Origin: Arbacia lixula
Lineage: Eukaryota > Echinodermata > Echinoidea > Arbacioida > Arbaciidae
DNA: 64,000 bases
Direction: 5' to 3'
Assembly: GCA_963669155.1 (NCBI GenBank)
Contig: OZ022585.1
Location: 24,467,511 to 24,531,510, forward strand
The notes below the pieces were generated by a model. It was not told the DNA's origin and made no database searches. It saw nothing but the letters and a program-made list of their open reading frames with translations. Both the position numbers and the translations under genes were made by a program. Positions 38,601 through 53,600 of the stretch are shown in pieces. Every line of letters begins with the position of its first letter. The first letter of the stretch is position 1.

Positions 38601-41600
38601 CATTTAGAGGAGATCATTTAACGAAAAAAGAACGATAAGATTTCTACTGATTGAAATATAAAACAGTCCAAATCTTTACAAACAGATTTCAGGAATACCA
38701 CTTGTACCAGCTACCCTTACGGGATGTGCATGTGTGCTGAAGGTACATTGTGTAAATGTTGCGTAGGGGAAAGTGGGGACCAGCGGAACACCTATTTTTG
38801 ACTGATCACAACTCCAAAACACACTTGTGTTTACTGAAATAACTACCAAAACCACACTTTTTAAACTTGAGAAGTTTTCATGGAAAAGACCTTGTAAGTA
38901 TTTTGACAACATGGTCCATTTCACCCCATACATCGGGAAATATGGGCCAAAAATGGATCATACGTTGCTCCCATTCTCTTTCGATGATTACAATAAGATT
39001 GGAAACTTTTCGTCCTGATTACGCCTAAACTAATGTGTACAAATTAGACATTCAATGTGTAAAATGTTACTTCTAATTCAGTGATCAAGTACAGTAGTAC
39101 TAGGGGAGCGCGGGGTTAATACGGACATGGGGCAATACCGGACAGGCCTGTTTTAGGACTATCGCGATAGATGTCATTCTAACTCTATCCTGGCTGAGAT
39201 GCTCTGCACGTGACAAGTCAAGTTCCAGAAAATGTCCTTATTTCCACCATTTAATGATAAGTTATTAGACAAAATGTTATTTCTAACCCCCAAAATGTGT
39301 TTATTGATTTCAGTTGATCGATTCATTGCTATCAGGGGGTTAGATTTACAGTAATTTTTGCAACAAAGTTTTATTCAGTGTGATCAATTATTTAACATAA
39401 ATGCATTGTTAATTGTTATGAATCAGTGGTTTAGGCCGATGAATGGGTCAAAGGTCAACGTGGGGTAAGCGGACGGGTGTACGCTGTTGCCCCATGTTGT
39501 CCGGTACTACCGGTAATGTAATAATTTTTACTCTTATATAACGAGTCGTCTAAAATAACAGGGTGAATATATCATTGTCCCCAAAAGCCCGTCATAAAAA
39601 GCAAGTTCCACTGCTTATGATAATGATTGCGCACATCGTGTTTTACAGAACCTGCACCTATAAAATAAAACACTGAGGAACGACTTAAAACATGGATGAC
39701 ATACGTGCAGGGTAAGATGTTTTTGACTTGCCATCTAATTTCACTTTAAAAATCCATTGATATTGTTGATTATTTTCACATTTCTCACAAAATGTAAAAC
39801 TGAGCTTTACTTATTAGTGCTCTTCTCATTTAAGCACAATGACTCAAACGGTAATTTATTAACTGTCTGAAAGATTGGTAAGTTCCTTTCAAATAAAGAA
39901 TAAAACATGTTCCACAGACCTTGCGTTTTGTGTTATGGCTTGTGTTTGGTTCGAGTAAAAGAAATCTAAGCTGAATTAACATTTTGGTTATTCAAATCAG
40001 TCCGATATCTTCATTGACGAAACTTGTACAAATGGATCGATAATATCCAGATCAAATAATAAACCTATTGTTGTACATAATTAGTACGCTTCTCAATGAA
40101 TAGGTTTGGACTAAGAAACTTCACTGAAGTCAAGATAAGAGAACCATGAATAGTTAGTGTCTGCTTCGATTGCTTAAGCGTTGGGAGGGGGTAGCTTAAT
40201 GAGGCAAGGCTTGAAACAGTCAACCTTATCTTCCGTCTGTATTTACCTCACCATGTCGGTCATTCCCCACTTTTGGTCGGGGAAAAGCGGACATTTACGA
40301 CAGTACTTTTTTAAAGATAACTTTAAAAATAATTTACGCTGTTTGCCTTTGTCTATGCCATAATGAGGGTATACCGCATAGGTACAAATATACGATGTCC
40401 ATTTGATGATGGGACAACTCGTTGTGCTAATAAAGAAGTTTGAAATTTTATGTCCGTATTTACCCCGCTCTCCCCAATACGGGCAAATGAAAAGTAAACA
40501 AATATTATATGGGTCCCTAATATGTAACTATTCAGTGAATTATCAGTGTTCTAAGATGTACACTGAAATAGCTTTCACATTGTCTTTTGAAAATATGCAA
40601 TGTTGACTAATTTTGCTAAAGTTTGGAACAAAAACAACATTATTCACAGTGGGTTCATTCAGTGTGTATAAAGTCTTTGCTGCTATCTATATCATATGTG
40701 ATGCCCCACAGCGAGAACAGACATTAGTTCTCGAACCTAATTTTTGAGATCTTGATAGAGTTTGAATTGGTACTTTCAAAGCTTTAATATGATATAAAGT
40801 TTGTTACATAAATGCTATGTAACCTGGAGTTATTAATGTTTTCCCAAGATCAATTTTGAATGCTCTGAAAATACAATCCTGAGAAAATCGACCAAGAAAA
40901 TTAATGTACATCCGCTTCTAAAGTTAAAAAATTCTCACCAAGACAATGATTATGCAACCTGTTGCATGAATAGAATACCTTAATAAACTTAGTGCGGCAA
41001 ATGTTGATCATCGTGGTAGTAATGTTGCTAAAGTAATAATCTTTTGTCTCACGATAAGGCAAACTGGAAATTGCGACGTTTCGACCGTTACTGCTAGTCT
41101 TCGTCAGGCAATGATTTTTATAGCGCAAGCTGTGTGCCGAAGGTGCCGGAACCGCCAGGCTGCGATTGGTCAGCGCAATTGACCAATCACAAGCCGCGGA
41201 CGGTGCGATATCCTGGCGGGTAGGGGACGTTGGAAACCCCCTCGGTTGGCGGCAGCATGGTGGGTGGGTGAATTGCGGACGATGAGGAACCACTGGCGGT
41301 AGCTGCACAATTGCTACTGTGGTTAGAAGTGGGCGTCGGACGGCGGTCGACCAGAGAGTTGCGGGTGGTCGCAGAGGGCGCATGGCGGCGGATGGTCGGA
41401 AGCCATTCCTCTGGGATTTCAATGCCGTTATCCCTATTGATGTTATTCGGATGTAAGCGGATTTGGATAGCCTCTTTTACACACCATGTGTACCAGTGCT
41501 TATCCCACGCTACGCAGCTTACCGTGTCCCAATTGGGAGGGTGATCTGCATTCCAACAATGCTCTGCGACTGCCGAACTATCTATGCACTGATGCTTGAC

Positions 41601-44600
41601 ATCTCTGCGGTGCTCTATCATCCTTTCGCTAATGGGTCTACCTGTTTCCCCGCTAATCTTGTTCTAAATTTCTTGAAAAATTGTATACAACTGTATTAGT
41701 AAACATGTTTGATTTACACCTTCCCTGCGAAAATCTGTGAATATAATTCCTGATGTGAACAGATATTTAAAATTGAAATTTAAGTGGTATCCGTGAAGAT
41801 GACATCAAATTAAAGTACCTGACCCACATGACAATAGCGACCGCTCTCGCATGAAGAAAAGGACACTCTCCACTGCCCGTTTAGAAATACATGATAGATC
41901 AAAGGAAGTCGATCCGAGCACAGTCCATCCATGACAGGTCCAACCTGACCCACATGACATACAATAGCGACTGCTCTCACATGAACAAAAGGACACTGTA
42001 TCCACTGCCCCATTAGAAATACATGATAGATCAAAGGAAGTCGATCCAAGCACAGTCCATCCATGACAGGTCCAAGAAACCTTTCCATACTGCCGCTTAG
42101 CACAAAGGGGTTTTTAGGAGGTTTCTAGGATCGCTAGTGCGCAGCCGAGAAAATCTAACTTTGCAAACTCCCCAAAACATGGTTCTAAACTCTCGTAAAC
42201 TTTTATATTTTTACTGAATTTTCTCACAAAAATTTGTCAACATGTAGAAGAAATATCAGGGAATAATATAAGCTTTTTGCCTAGTAATAAAGTATATCCC
42301 CCCCCCCCTCTCAAAATTTGTATGCTTTTTCACACCAAGCGCAATTTCTGAGATTTGACAAATGCCAAGTTATGGCTGGTTTGACCAAAGCGCATCATAT
42401 ACATGGAAGGATTTATTCCTCAATAAGTAATCCTCAAATAAATGAATAATAAATTTCCCCACCAATTCCCCATTTCAAAATTTTACTGTCCCATTTACCC
42501 CCACCAGGCTAGTGTAAATGGGACAAGTATAATTTTTTCCCAATGCCGAATGTGTTAACACGCGTAAGTTCCATTCACCCAAATGTAATGGTAAGTGGGG
42601 CAATATCGTAGACGATATGAATGAATCCCTTCCACCTTGATTAGGAAGAATATTCTCGAAACATAAATCACACATTTTTATGTTATTGAAGTTGAAATTA
42701 AGATGCTTGAAAATAATTTTTTGAGATTGTTTCATTTTTGTATAAACTGCATTTAAATGCAGAATTGGTCCATTTACCCCGCTACTAGGGAAAGGTCATC
42801 GGTTAAGGTCCAAATGTAAGGGTCAAGGTTACATTAGGAAATTTTGCCGGTTATGCATTAACTCTTAACCTGCCGCTGTCGCATTTTTGCAACTAAGGGG
42901 TAATGTGCCGCAGTCGCAAATTTGCAACCAAACTGTAATAGAGAAAACCTCTGGCACAGAGGGGTTTTACCCTCGGCAAGTTAAGAGTTGCGCTACTGTC
43001 CCAGTGCAGCATTTAAGAACATGTACGTTTATAGGAGTTTTCAATTCGCTTTCATCACGTTTTTACATGTTTACATGTATACGTATCAAGACGTTTGCAG
43101 ATGGCGCTGGTTTTTTTTTAATTTTGAACACATTCAAAGTTTGAAATGGTCAGCTTCTGATTACGATTGGTGGATCTCAATCTGGCTTTTTTTCCATTTT
43201 CTTCTTAACTCCGTCAAAATCTTACCGATTCATTTCTATATCTACCATATATGGCTAAAAGAAAATTGAATTTGCCACTGTCTGACACCGTCTGCGTGAA
43301 TATTGAGACAAAGGCAGACAGAATCGTGATAACCCGTGACATATTTGACCAAATATCAGCAGACTCTATTACAATGATGGCGACATCTCTTTCTATATCA
43401 ATTAATTAAGTCATATATCGTGGCCAAAGAGAAAGTGTTTCATGCATTTGATGATTAAGTTTACTATTTGAGGTTATGATAATACTTCAGTGTCTATGTA
43501 CAGGAAGGCAGAGGCGTACTAGTCGCAGACTGCGCACAATTAGTTCTGTGACAGGAAGTACACATCTAGAATACACATTTGGGTGTGGAAATTAGTACGT
43601 GATCGTGTGCATTTGGGGGATTTCTTCACCCAAAGAAGATGTTATTTTCATTGAAACATGAGTTGCAGACATATGGTGCAGACTAATACCTTTTGTGCAC
43701 ATGTATGTTGTTAATGCTATGCTATGTTGGGAGTATTTGCTAAACTTTTTGCCTATTCTGCTCTTCTCTTCTCCTTTTCATTGACACTTTTCTGTTTCCT
43801 TTGACTCGTATAGCGATTTCAATAGTGGCGTCACCATCATCTTTGTATGTTTTCTTGAGCAATCTTTTTTCAAATCATGTCAATTAATGCTGCTGCAATG
43901 CATGTGTTATCACTTCTATTCAATTTCATTTGTTATGTATAGTTATCCCTGATATACATGCTAGATATGAGTGATAGTAGCATTACTTACCAATTGATGA
44001 CCACATGCTTCCAGCACCGCCAGGAATCCCTGTGTCTCATCCCATCGCCCAGGATAAAATAAAGCACCTACTGATATCCCACGTTGTGTTGTCAACCACT
44101 CAACCACAGGCTGAAGTGCAGTCTTGTCAAGGCATTCATCGGCTACACGTGCGATTTTGGTGATGTTACGTGGATCGGATGAAACCCTCACCTTGGCACA
44201 CAGAGCTCCCATCAGTGCTTTTGCTTGCTCACCTCCATGAGACACCATGAAGCCAAGGACATACACGTACTCAAGCATGTACAAGTCACCTACACATAAC
44301 CTTTCTCTTACAACCTTGTGGTATTCTGAAGGGTTTGATTGGTAGAGGGAATGAAGGTACATACTTGACGTGTACTCCATGAGGAGCTTGTGGGGGAAGC
44401 GATACTCATCATAGGAGGTCTCTCCTTCCAGTGTGTTCTCAAATGGCACTGACCTCTCCTCCTTGGTCAAGACACCCATTTTACATGCTGCCTCCACAGC
44501 GTCAATGCAGGAAATGCATTCATCTTCTCCAAAGACAAACTCCTTCTTCAGTAGACATTTAAGGGCAATTTGTCCGACCTTTTGAAGGTAGTCTATCGAC

Positions 44601-47600
44601 TCATCCAATCGACGAGGATATTCTGCCTTAACCTTCCCAGGTGGCAAGGCTTTGGAGATGGCTTGCTGCTGAAGAGTACTCAACATTAGTCTGAAAAGCT
44701 GAGAAAATGTCTTGAGCTCCTTGACCTCAGCTCTTCTGCTCTCAGCTTCCCACACATAGCACAGCATTGCGCAGAATATTGGGACGGACACCACATCGTT
44801 TCGTGCTTTCTCATTACCTTTGATGAAAGCAATGAGACCCTCGGCCGTGGCTGGTTGATCATGGAAGTATGCTTTGACATACTTGTTTACATCTTCTGGT
44901 TTAAACCCCTCGACTCTTACGTAGGTGTAGGCTGGGTGAACGTCATCTACCCTGTAGATCTGGTCAGTGTGTGATGGCCGTGTGGTGACAATCACGGGAG
45001 TCTGTTCAAACACCTCTCCTCTCAAGATCCCAGTGCCTGCAACGTCAGGGTGAGGATCCGCCAAGCTCAGATCAGACTCGTCCAGAGCATCGAGCAGAAT
45101 CATCACCTTCAGTGAATCATCATTGATGTAGCCATCGATCTCCTGCCCTGCGAATCCTCGAACAGTCGGAATGTACTTGACAACACCATCTCCGAAAAAC
45201 TCTGTCTTTGCGATCTCTCTAACAGGGACGAGGAAGAGGAGGTCGACTTCCTTCAAGTGATTCCCTTCTGCCCAGTCAAAGGCGGCTTTGCGTAGCAGTG
45301 TAGTCTTCCCAGCACCAGCTTCTCCAATGAGGACTATTCGAGGAAAATCTCCCTCCTTCGTCTTATTTTGTAATATTTCAAAAAGTTTGTGGTATGAGAA
45401 AGGCTCATCCTTACAATCTTCTTTCTTCCTTCCATGCTGCAGGATGAGGCTAGTGAAAATCTCCTCCATTGTCCTTCGAGATTCTGGGTCAAATGGTGAA
45501 CTTCTGACATTGCTGAAGGTTTTTCGATACTGCAGTTTGAGGAGGTCTTGTAGTTTCTTGAGCTGAGGTGTCATGGCCAATCGTCCTGTGACAACATATA
45601 TAATAATGTATACATGCGTTTAGCCATGTTAGGTTCATTCAAAGAATACAACAATTACATCCATTGGAAACATTTGGAATATCGTTAAACATTTTATCAT
45701 TGATCATTCAGACAATACCATAAATGTCTATGATTTCCATTACATTACCAGCATGTTAACAGTTTAACATGCTGAACACTGGAGAGCATATGAGACATAT
45801 TCCATCTCTATTTTGCATGTTACGTGCAAAAATGCTTTTCAGTATGTTCATGCAAAATCAAAAGATACGAGACATACTTGTGGACAAGTATAAGGTGGTC
45901 TGCATTGGCAAATTCATGCACAGACATCGGCTGGAAAATGCACGGTGAACTATAGACCTTCAATCGTGACACCATCTATTCATAATAAGCAATGAGAGAC
46001 ATCGCTCAAGAAAGCTCGTAGGACACCTATTATACTAACATTTCAGAGACTTTCCTAAATGGTTACATGTATGCTAACATGTAATTAATAGTCATGTTAG
46101 AGAGTGGGGCGAGAGAAAAAGAATTGGAAAGGAAATCTCAAAGAGAATGATAAAGTGAGGGATAGAACAGAAGATGGCAAAATAAACATTGTAAAAGGAA
46201 TGCAAAAATTTACCCTACCCACTCAAGGAATCGAACCGGAGGCCTCGAGATCTTAAAATGGCGCCTTACACATTGAGCCACACATCTTCCAATTCACTTA
46301 ACACGCAATGCCCAGCAGGGGCTAGAATAATTAAGAAATCAATATTCAAGCTGAAATTTCACCATGATCCCGACATCTGAAACATACATACAAACATACA
46401 ACATACTAAAATTTCAGAGTAACAGATTGAAACATCAGCGAGATACAGCTCATCATGTCATTTCATAAATACCCCTTCCATTAACATAACACGTACATGC
46501 GTCCGATTATGACACTAATGAAGACGTCATCAAAAGGACAAATGAAGAAGACTTATCTATAGAAGGTCTCAGCTACAACATAGTGAAATTTGGGAGGAAA
46601 TTGATCAAGGATTACAGAGAAACGCAAAAACAGGTAAAAAAGTTCATGACGTCATATATGAAAAATCATTTTTTCGATTTATATGGCAATATGATAACGT
46701 CACGATGTACTTACTGGTAAAATAATACATGAAATCACATCTACATTTCATAATCTTTCACAATATAAAAAAAAATGGGAGGTCACCGGCCATTCTGAAG
46801 AGCTATGGCCGATTAAAGACAGTCATGTTTTTGCAAAAATTTCCACACAAAAACATATTGACGCACATGCGGACTTTGATCTTTGACGCACCTGCACAAC
46901 CTTGTTATTGCATGGAATTAAATGGCTCAAAATTTCAGGATGTGATGTATGTAGTGTAAGAAACATGAAACCAGTAAAAAAATTTCAAATTTCAAATTTT
47001 TGAAATGCTTGAAATAGCCTGAAACACATGCAAAACAATTTCTAGTTGATTTGAAGCATTTTAAAATTTTGCCCGCGCGTTTTTGCACTAACGTACGCGT
47101 AGGCGCGCATTTTTATTCATTGAAATTAATTGTATTATCATTAAATTTATGCATGTCAATTTTCATTACTTATAAATGATTGGTTCTAGAGCTACATGAG
47201 GTAATAGGTTTTCATTAAACTGCTCGTAGATGACGTCACGATGACGTCATGACCTTGAAAATGTTGCTGTGACAAGTTCACATGTACATGTACATGTATA
47301 CATGATGAACATTTCATAAAACATGGTTCATGCATTGTTGAGATATCAATGCCACAAAAAATTGGAATCAAAATGAATAATAAAGAAAGAAAGAAAATTC
47401 GGACGAAAACAAGAGGTGATCTGCCATGGCATGGCAGACCACATAAATCTTATAATTTTCAGTACACGCTCAGTGAGGTCATTTATGCACGGGAAAACAA
47501 AATGAGTCTTTCCTTCCAAATCATATGTGTGGGTATCATAATAATGTACCGGCATGATTATGTGTATGGGTGCTAGAATTTAGCATAATGCTCGATGTTC

Positions 47601-50600
47601 TATCTGTTCTACATGTAACTAAACTCGACTGAGATTCTTCTTCTTCTTAATTGTGTTAATTAATGCAAGCTATGAATTAACATACAAATATTATGAGCTT
47701 TGAGTTTGTGGGGGGTCTACTTTGAAAAGGTAACCTCGATCAGCAGACCAAGTGGGCTATATTGGGCACACTACAAATATACTGCATTTATAATTAATGT
47801 GCAAAATATATAGACACACACACAAACAAACACAAACTGAGGATGAACCATCCTTCCAGTACTTCCAGTCCAGCTACAAGGGCTTAACAGTAAATTCATT
47901 CATGATTTGTTTTTTTCTTCACCCAGCAACTTGGCGCAAGTGATATTTTGCAGTGTTGTATAGATTGTCTATTTTTTAGTCATGTATGCACAGATTCAAA
48001 TGAAAAGGTTACTGAAATATGTTGGGAGGATAACTCAACCAAGTCATGTCATTAAACCTATTATTAAATATTCATATTCCAAACAAGACGACATTAACAA
48101 TTTGGGACATGTTTCTGACTCTCTCTGTACAATCATCATGTCAAGGGGCATTTCTTGTCAATATGTTTGTGTCCTAGACATGTATTCAAGTACAGATGTT
48201 TTCAATTGTGTTTAGGTGTATGTGGCGACATGTTCCTCACTCAAAAGGGTTTCTGACTAAGAAGCATCATAAGATTTTGAAATAAGAATATTCATTCAAT
48301 TCAATTCAATAATGGTTTATTCAGTAAAAAAAAAATCAAAAGTTACAAACATTAAAAGGGAAATACATACAACTGCAGCCAAGAGGCTGAAATGTTGATG
48401 TTTACAACAATAGTGATATAATACATTTAAATACAAAGTAAAGAGCTCATTCCTAACCTACACATATATGATTAAAATATGAATATAAAAGTTTTAAAGG
48501 TTTGGGTATAAATAGTTAAAAGAGTATGTACACGTGGTATTATTTAATACTGAGTATATACAATATTAAAAATCATCATTTTATCGGCTGTTTAAGAGGT
48601 CAGTGAAATATGGGATTGCACTGTTCCTCAATCTATTTGTTTTACATTTATATTGATTGAGCTTTGGTACATGTCTGAGAGAAATATTCATATGTTTTTG
48701 TCTCGGTAGCCAATCTTTACATTGTGGGTTATTAGACAGTGATTTGGCAAATGCAATACAAAGTTTTTCTCTCCTAGTTTCCAGACGTTCAAGCTTGCAC
48801 GTAATAATTGCATTTTCATAATTTATGTAGCCCTTCCCTAACATTATTTTACATACCCTTCTTTGAACACTTTCTAAACTGTACACTTGCTTAATTGTTA
48901 ATCCACATGATTATAAACAGGTACACAATATTCTAAAAGGGGCGGATATATCCAGTGTAAATTGTTATAAGATCAGCAAGAGGTAAATTATATTTTTTAA
49001 CCATTCTTAACATATACAATTTTCTGTTGCACTTTTTCAGTATCGCGTTAACATGTTCATCCCACTTCAAGTTGGACTGAATATACACTCCAAGAATTTT
49101 TACTGTTTCAACATTTGGGAGAGGCGAATCACCAATAAACAAAGTGTCAATTAGAGGAGGGGTTTTCATGAAAGTAATAGTCATTGTTGCACATTTAAGT
49201 GGGTTTAGTTTCATGTGATTATAATGGGACCATTCTCTTAATTGAGTTAGACTGTTTTGCGTTAGCATCGGATCACTTATGTGCGGTTCTCTAATAAGGT
49301 GAGGTCATCAACATATTTAAAGTATGGTAAAGTGCTATTTTGGCAAGCATCATTAAACATTAATAAAAACAAAATTGGGCCCAACTTTGTACCCTGGGGT
49401 ACTCCAAAATGGATGTTCTTATATTGAGATAACACGCCTTTGTATTTGACACATTGCGATCTTTGTTGTAGAACACTTATAATCCAATCAATTATAAAAG
49501 GTCTTACATCGAGTGCAATCAATTTTCTTATCAAAATGTTATGATCTAATCTGTCAAAAGCTTTTGAAAAATCTGTACATACAATTGTTGAAATCGATTT
49601 TGATCTTTCACAATTTTTATAAATCTCATGTAGCAATATTATTAAATAATGGGAGGTCGATAAACCACATCTATTTCCATACTCATAAGAATCAAGGTAT
49701 TTGCAAATATCATTTAAAAGCCATTCAGTAATGAAAGATTCTGCTATTTCAGCAAATTGGCTTGTCAAACATATCGGACGAAGTTGATCTAATATTGGAG
49801 GTTGACTCTTTGCAAGGGGGATAATTTGGCCCCTCTTCCACTGCCATGGAATCATGCCCAATTGGAGTTATGCATTGAAAATATCAGCAAGAGGTATAGA
49901 TAATTCACATGCGAATTCACGAACAATACGTGGAGGGGTGTCATTGGATAATCCTGCTTTATTACATTTTATTTTTAGTAACTTTAAATAGATTTCATGA
50001 GGTTGAACTACTTGACATAAATTTTGTGATGGTAAAAAAGCAGGTAGGCAGCTCCTATCAATAGGTGGAAGGTCTGAAGCTACTGAGATAAAGTGCTCGT
50101 TAATTGCATCAGCCATTTTCCGTAGATAGTGGATCTCCATGTCCAATGTTTGGATCAGTAATATGAGGTGAGTCATGATCTCTTTTAGTTAACATTTTCA
50201 GAAAGTCGGACGGAAAATTGGTCTTATTGTAAATTTTAGCTTTGAGGTGTGTTTGCTCGTTGTCAAGGAAGAGCATGTCACAGGCTAGTCTAGGTTCTAG
50301 ACGCATTTTATCAGCCCAAATTTGTGTACACAGCGCACAGCGGAACACATCGCAATGATATCGAGTGATCGCGCAATCGCCGAGAATTGCTAGCACAGAG
50401 AAAATACCGGTCTGGCAAAATTTCAGCTTGAATATCGACTTCTAAATAATTCTAGCCCCTGTTGTGTATTACTTGACTGTGAGAACACGCGATCCCGGTT
50501 TGAATCATGGTGTGGGTAGGGTCAGTTTTTCATTCCTTTTGCAATGTTTATTTCGCCACCTTCTTCTGTTCCATTCCTCAGTTTTTAATTTTCTTTGAAA

Positions 50601-53600
50601 TTTTCTTTCCCATTTTTTTCCTCTCGCCCCTTCATCTTAAATGACTATTGATTATATGTTGTAACCACATATATATGACCATTCAGGCAAGTCTCTGAAA
50701 TGTTAGTATGTTGTAGGTGTGCTATGAGCTTTAAGGGGCAATGAGTTCATCGTGCTTGTTATGTATTCAGGCGTTAGTGCCTTCTCGGGTAAATACCACT
50801 GGAAGCGATTGATAAACCAGGCAGCCACATCTAGCCCGAGAAGGAGTGTCTGTCTCTTTTATATACTATATCCCCGGTCTCCACGAACATGCAACCATGA
50901 TCTCTCCCTCTAGGCATGTATGTCTCAACTATGGGGCTCTACATTGGCGTACTTACCTGGTGCAGCGGATGGGGGTGATGGGAGAGTTGATGGCTCTTTC
51001 ACAAGTGCAACCCCTTTCTTTGTCATCGCTGGAACAAAAAAGAAACGTGAAGGAGATGGTATTATCACATTGATAAATAAATAAGCCATATTACTTCCAA
51101 TCTTTATTTCATTGTGGCTTTTCAGGTCTCACCTCTAAATGAGAGTGAACTTTCACAAGATAATTTGCTTTCATAAAAAAAACAATGAGTTGTAGCTTCC
51201 ATCGCATCGAAGTATCTGGGTGCTGTTGCATAAAACTTTGCAATCAATGACAATTTTCATGGAAATCTTGAATTTCTTTGGCTATGCGATGTTACCATTG
51301 TACATGTATGTGACAAAGCTACCACTGGCTAGGTAGATTCGTCGCACTGCCAATTGTCATCCTCAAGTCGCACAATGAAATAACTCAAATGACACTGCAT
51401 CTTTGGTCAAATGCAAGTTCCTTTCGGCTTTATTCAGAGTATATGGATGCTCGACTACATGGTGATGCTCTGCAGTAGGCCCGGACTCCGCCTCTCCTCC
51501 CAGTCAACTCACTTTTCTGTTGTGATTGCCCTTCATTTATACAACTCAGGGCATCACCAAAATGCCAATCATTAGATGATTGCTTCAAAGAGAAAGTAAA
51601 GATTCTCCAGCGTGCAAAACAGTAATCCGAGAGTCGGAACTGTACATCAAGAAATAGTTAAGGAATGCTGATTGTGGATATCCTGTCCCCTCTGTCCTCT
51701 TGACTGGACAACGCATAAAGGAAATACATAGAACAGCACTTTCAGCCAATCAACATATGGAGTGGTATCACATGACCTTATGTTACCCCTTGTCTGGGAT
51801 CATACAATGGTTTAAAAAAAGAAAGTACTTTTAGCCAATCAACTCTGTGTCTGGACACTGTTATCCTACCTCATTGTTTTATGTCAATGTACTGACTGGT
51901 AGAGTACCCTCCAAGGACGCTACACGTACCAGCTGCATAGTCTCACCTGATACTGTACGGTGGTCAAAACATGGTAGGTGGTATGTAACGTACACCTATT
52001 GCACAAGACATTAGAACAGCTGTATAGTCTCACCAGATATACGGTGGTCAAAACAGGTTAGGTGTTATGTAACACCTGTTGCCCATATAATGCCAAGTCT
52101 GTACATTCAGAATAGGGCTTTTGCTCCTTGATCTTTACAATGTGGAATGGTTCCTACTAGCAACATACATGGAATTCACATGTAAAATCTAAGTATCATA
52201 ATGAGACATGTTTGCATGTCACAATGTATTTACCATTGATGACAGAGTTAACATTATTGGTTAGATATATGCAACAGGACCCTGGTCTGTATTCTCCTTC
52301 ATGATATACATACACTACAACTCAAAGGAATTGGCATATGCAGGTAAAGGGAAAGGGAAGAAAGGGAAGGAACTGCGGTTTTGAACCGTGGTATATTTTG
52401 TCCAGTTCAGCATGAAACACAAAAGCATCATGTTTCATGCTGAACTGGACAATATATACCACGGTTCAAAACCGGGGTTCCTTCGATCCCCTTCTTCCCT
52501 TTCCCTTTACCCGATGCCAATTCCTTTGAGCTGTAGTGTATGTGCCCAGATGGAGATGTCATTAAGGAGAAATAGATATAAACAAGAGTCACTATGAGTG
52601 GCATGTAACTCCTGTTCCTTACATCTACTGCACATCAATTTCCAAGTGAAAAAGCTTACAAGCGTCCTCTTAAAGGAAATTTAACATAAAACAGATTTCC
52701 ACCCCTGAGAGACCCTCAAGACTAAAAGACGCGTTTCCCTCAAGACAGACCCTCAAGACTGAAAGACGAGTTTTCAAGACGGACCCTCAAGACTGAAAGA
52801 TGAGTTTCACCCAAGACAGACCCTCAAGACTGAAAGACGCGTTTCACTCAAGACAGACCCTCAAGACTGAAAGACGTGTTTCACTCAAGACAGACCCTCA
52901 AGGCTGAAAGTTGAGTTCTACTCAAGACAGACCTCAAGACTGAAAGTTGAGTTCTATTCAAGACAGACCCTCAAGACTGAAAGACGCGTTTCACACAAGA
53001 CAGACCCTAAAGACTGAAAGACGTGTTTCACTCAAGACAGACCCTCAAGACTGAATGTTGAGTTCCACTCAAGACAGACCCTCAAGACTGAAAGACGTAT
53101 TCCACTTAAGACAGACCCTCAAGACTGAAAGACGCGTTTCACTCAAGACAGCCCCTCAAGACTGAAAGACGCGTTTCACTCAAGACAGACCCTCAAGACT
53201 GAAAGTTGAGTTCTACTCAAGACAGACCCTCAAGACTGAAAGTTCAGTTCCATTCTAGACAGACCCTCAAGACTGAAAGTTCAGTTCCATTCTAGACAGA
53301 CCCTCAAGACTGAAATTTGAGTTCCACTCAAGACGGACCCTCAAGACTGAAAGATGAGTTTCACCCAAGACAGACCCTCAAGACTGAAAGACGAGTTCCA
53401 CACAAGACAGACCCTCAAGACTGAAAGACGTGTTTCACTCAAGACAGACCCTCAAGGCTGAAAGTTGAGTTCTACTCAAGACAGACCTCAAGACTGAAAG
53501 TTGAGTTCTATTCAAGACAGACCCTCAAGACTGAAAGACGCATTTCACACAAGACAGACCCTAAAGACTGAAAGACGTGTTTCACTCAAGACAGACCCTC

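Noticed and set aside
41805-42103. Minus-strand frames with repeated DRLPLIYHVF-like words
   Set aside because: Explained by the 126-bp tandem duplication; no domain or splice support.
43961-43990. Nine extra residues after the NACHT exon
   Set aside because: They lie beyond a perfect GTAAGTAA donor whose use restores phase with exon 5, so they are intronic read-through.
46227-46280. tRNA gene on the minus strand
   Set aside because: A and B boxes are present but no acceptor stem or cloverleaf fits, and the sequence is part of a dispersed repeat; called as a SINE.
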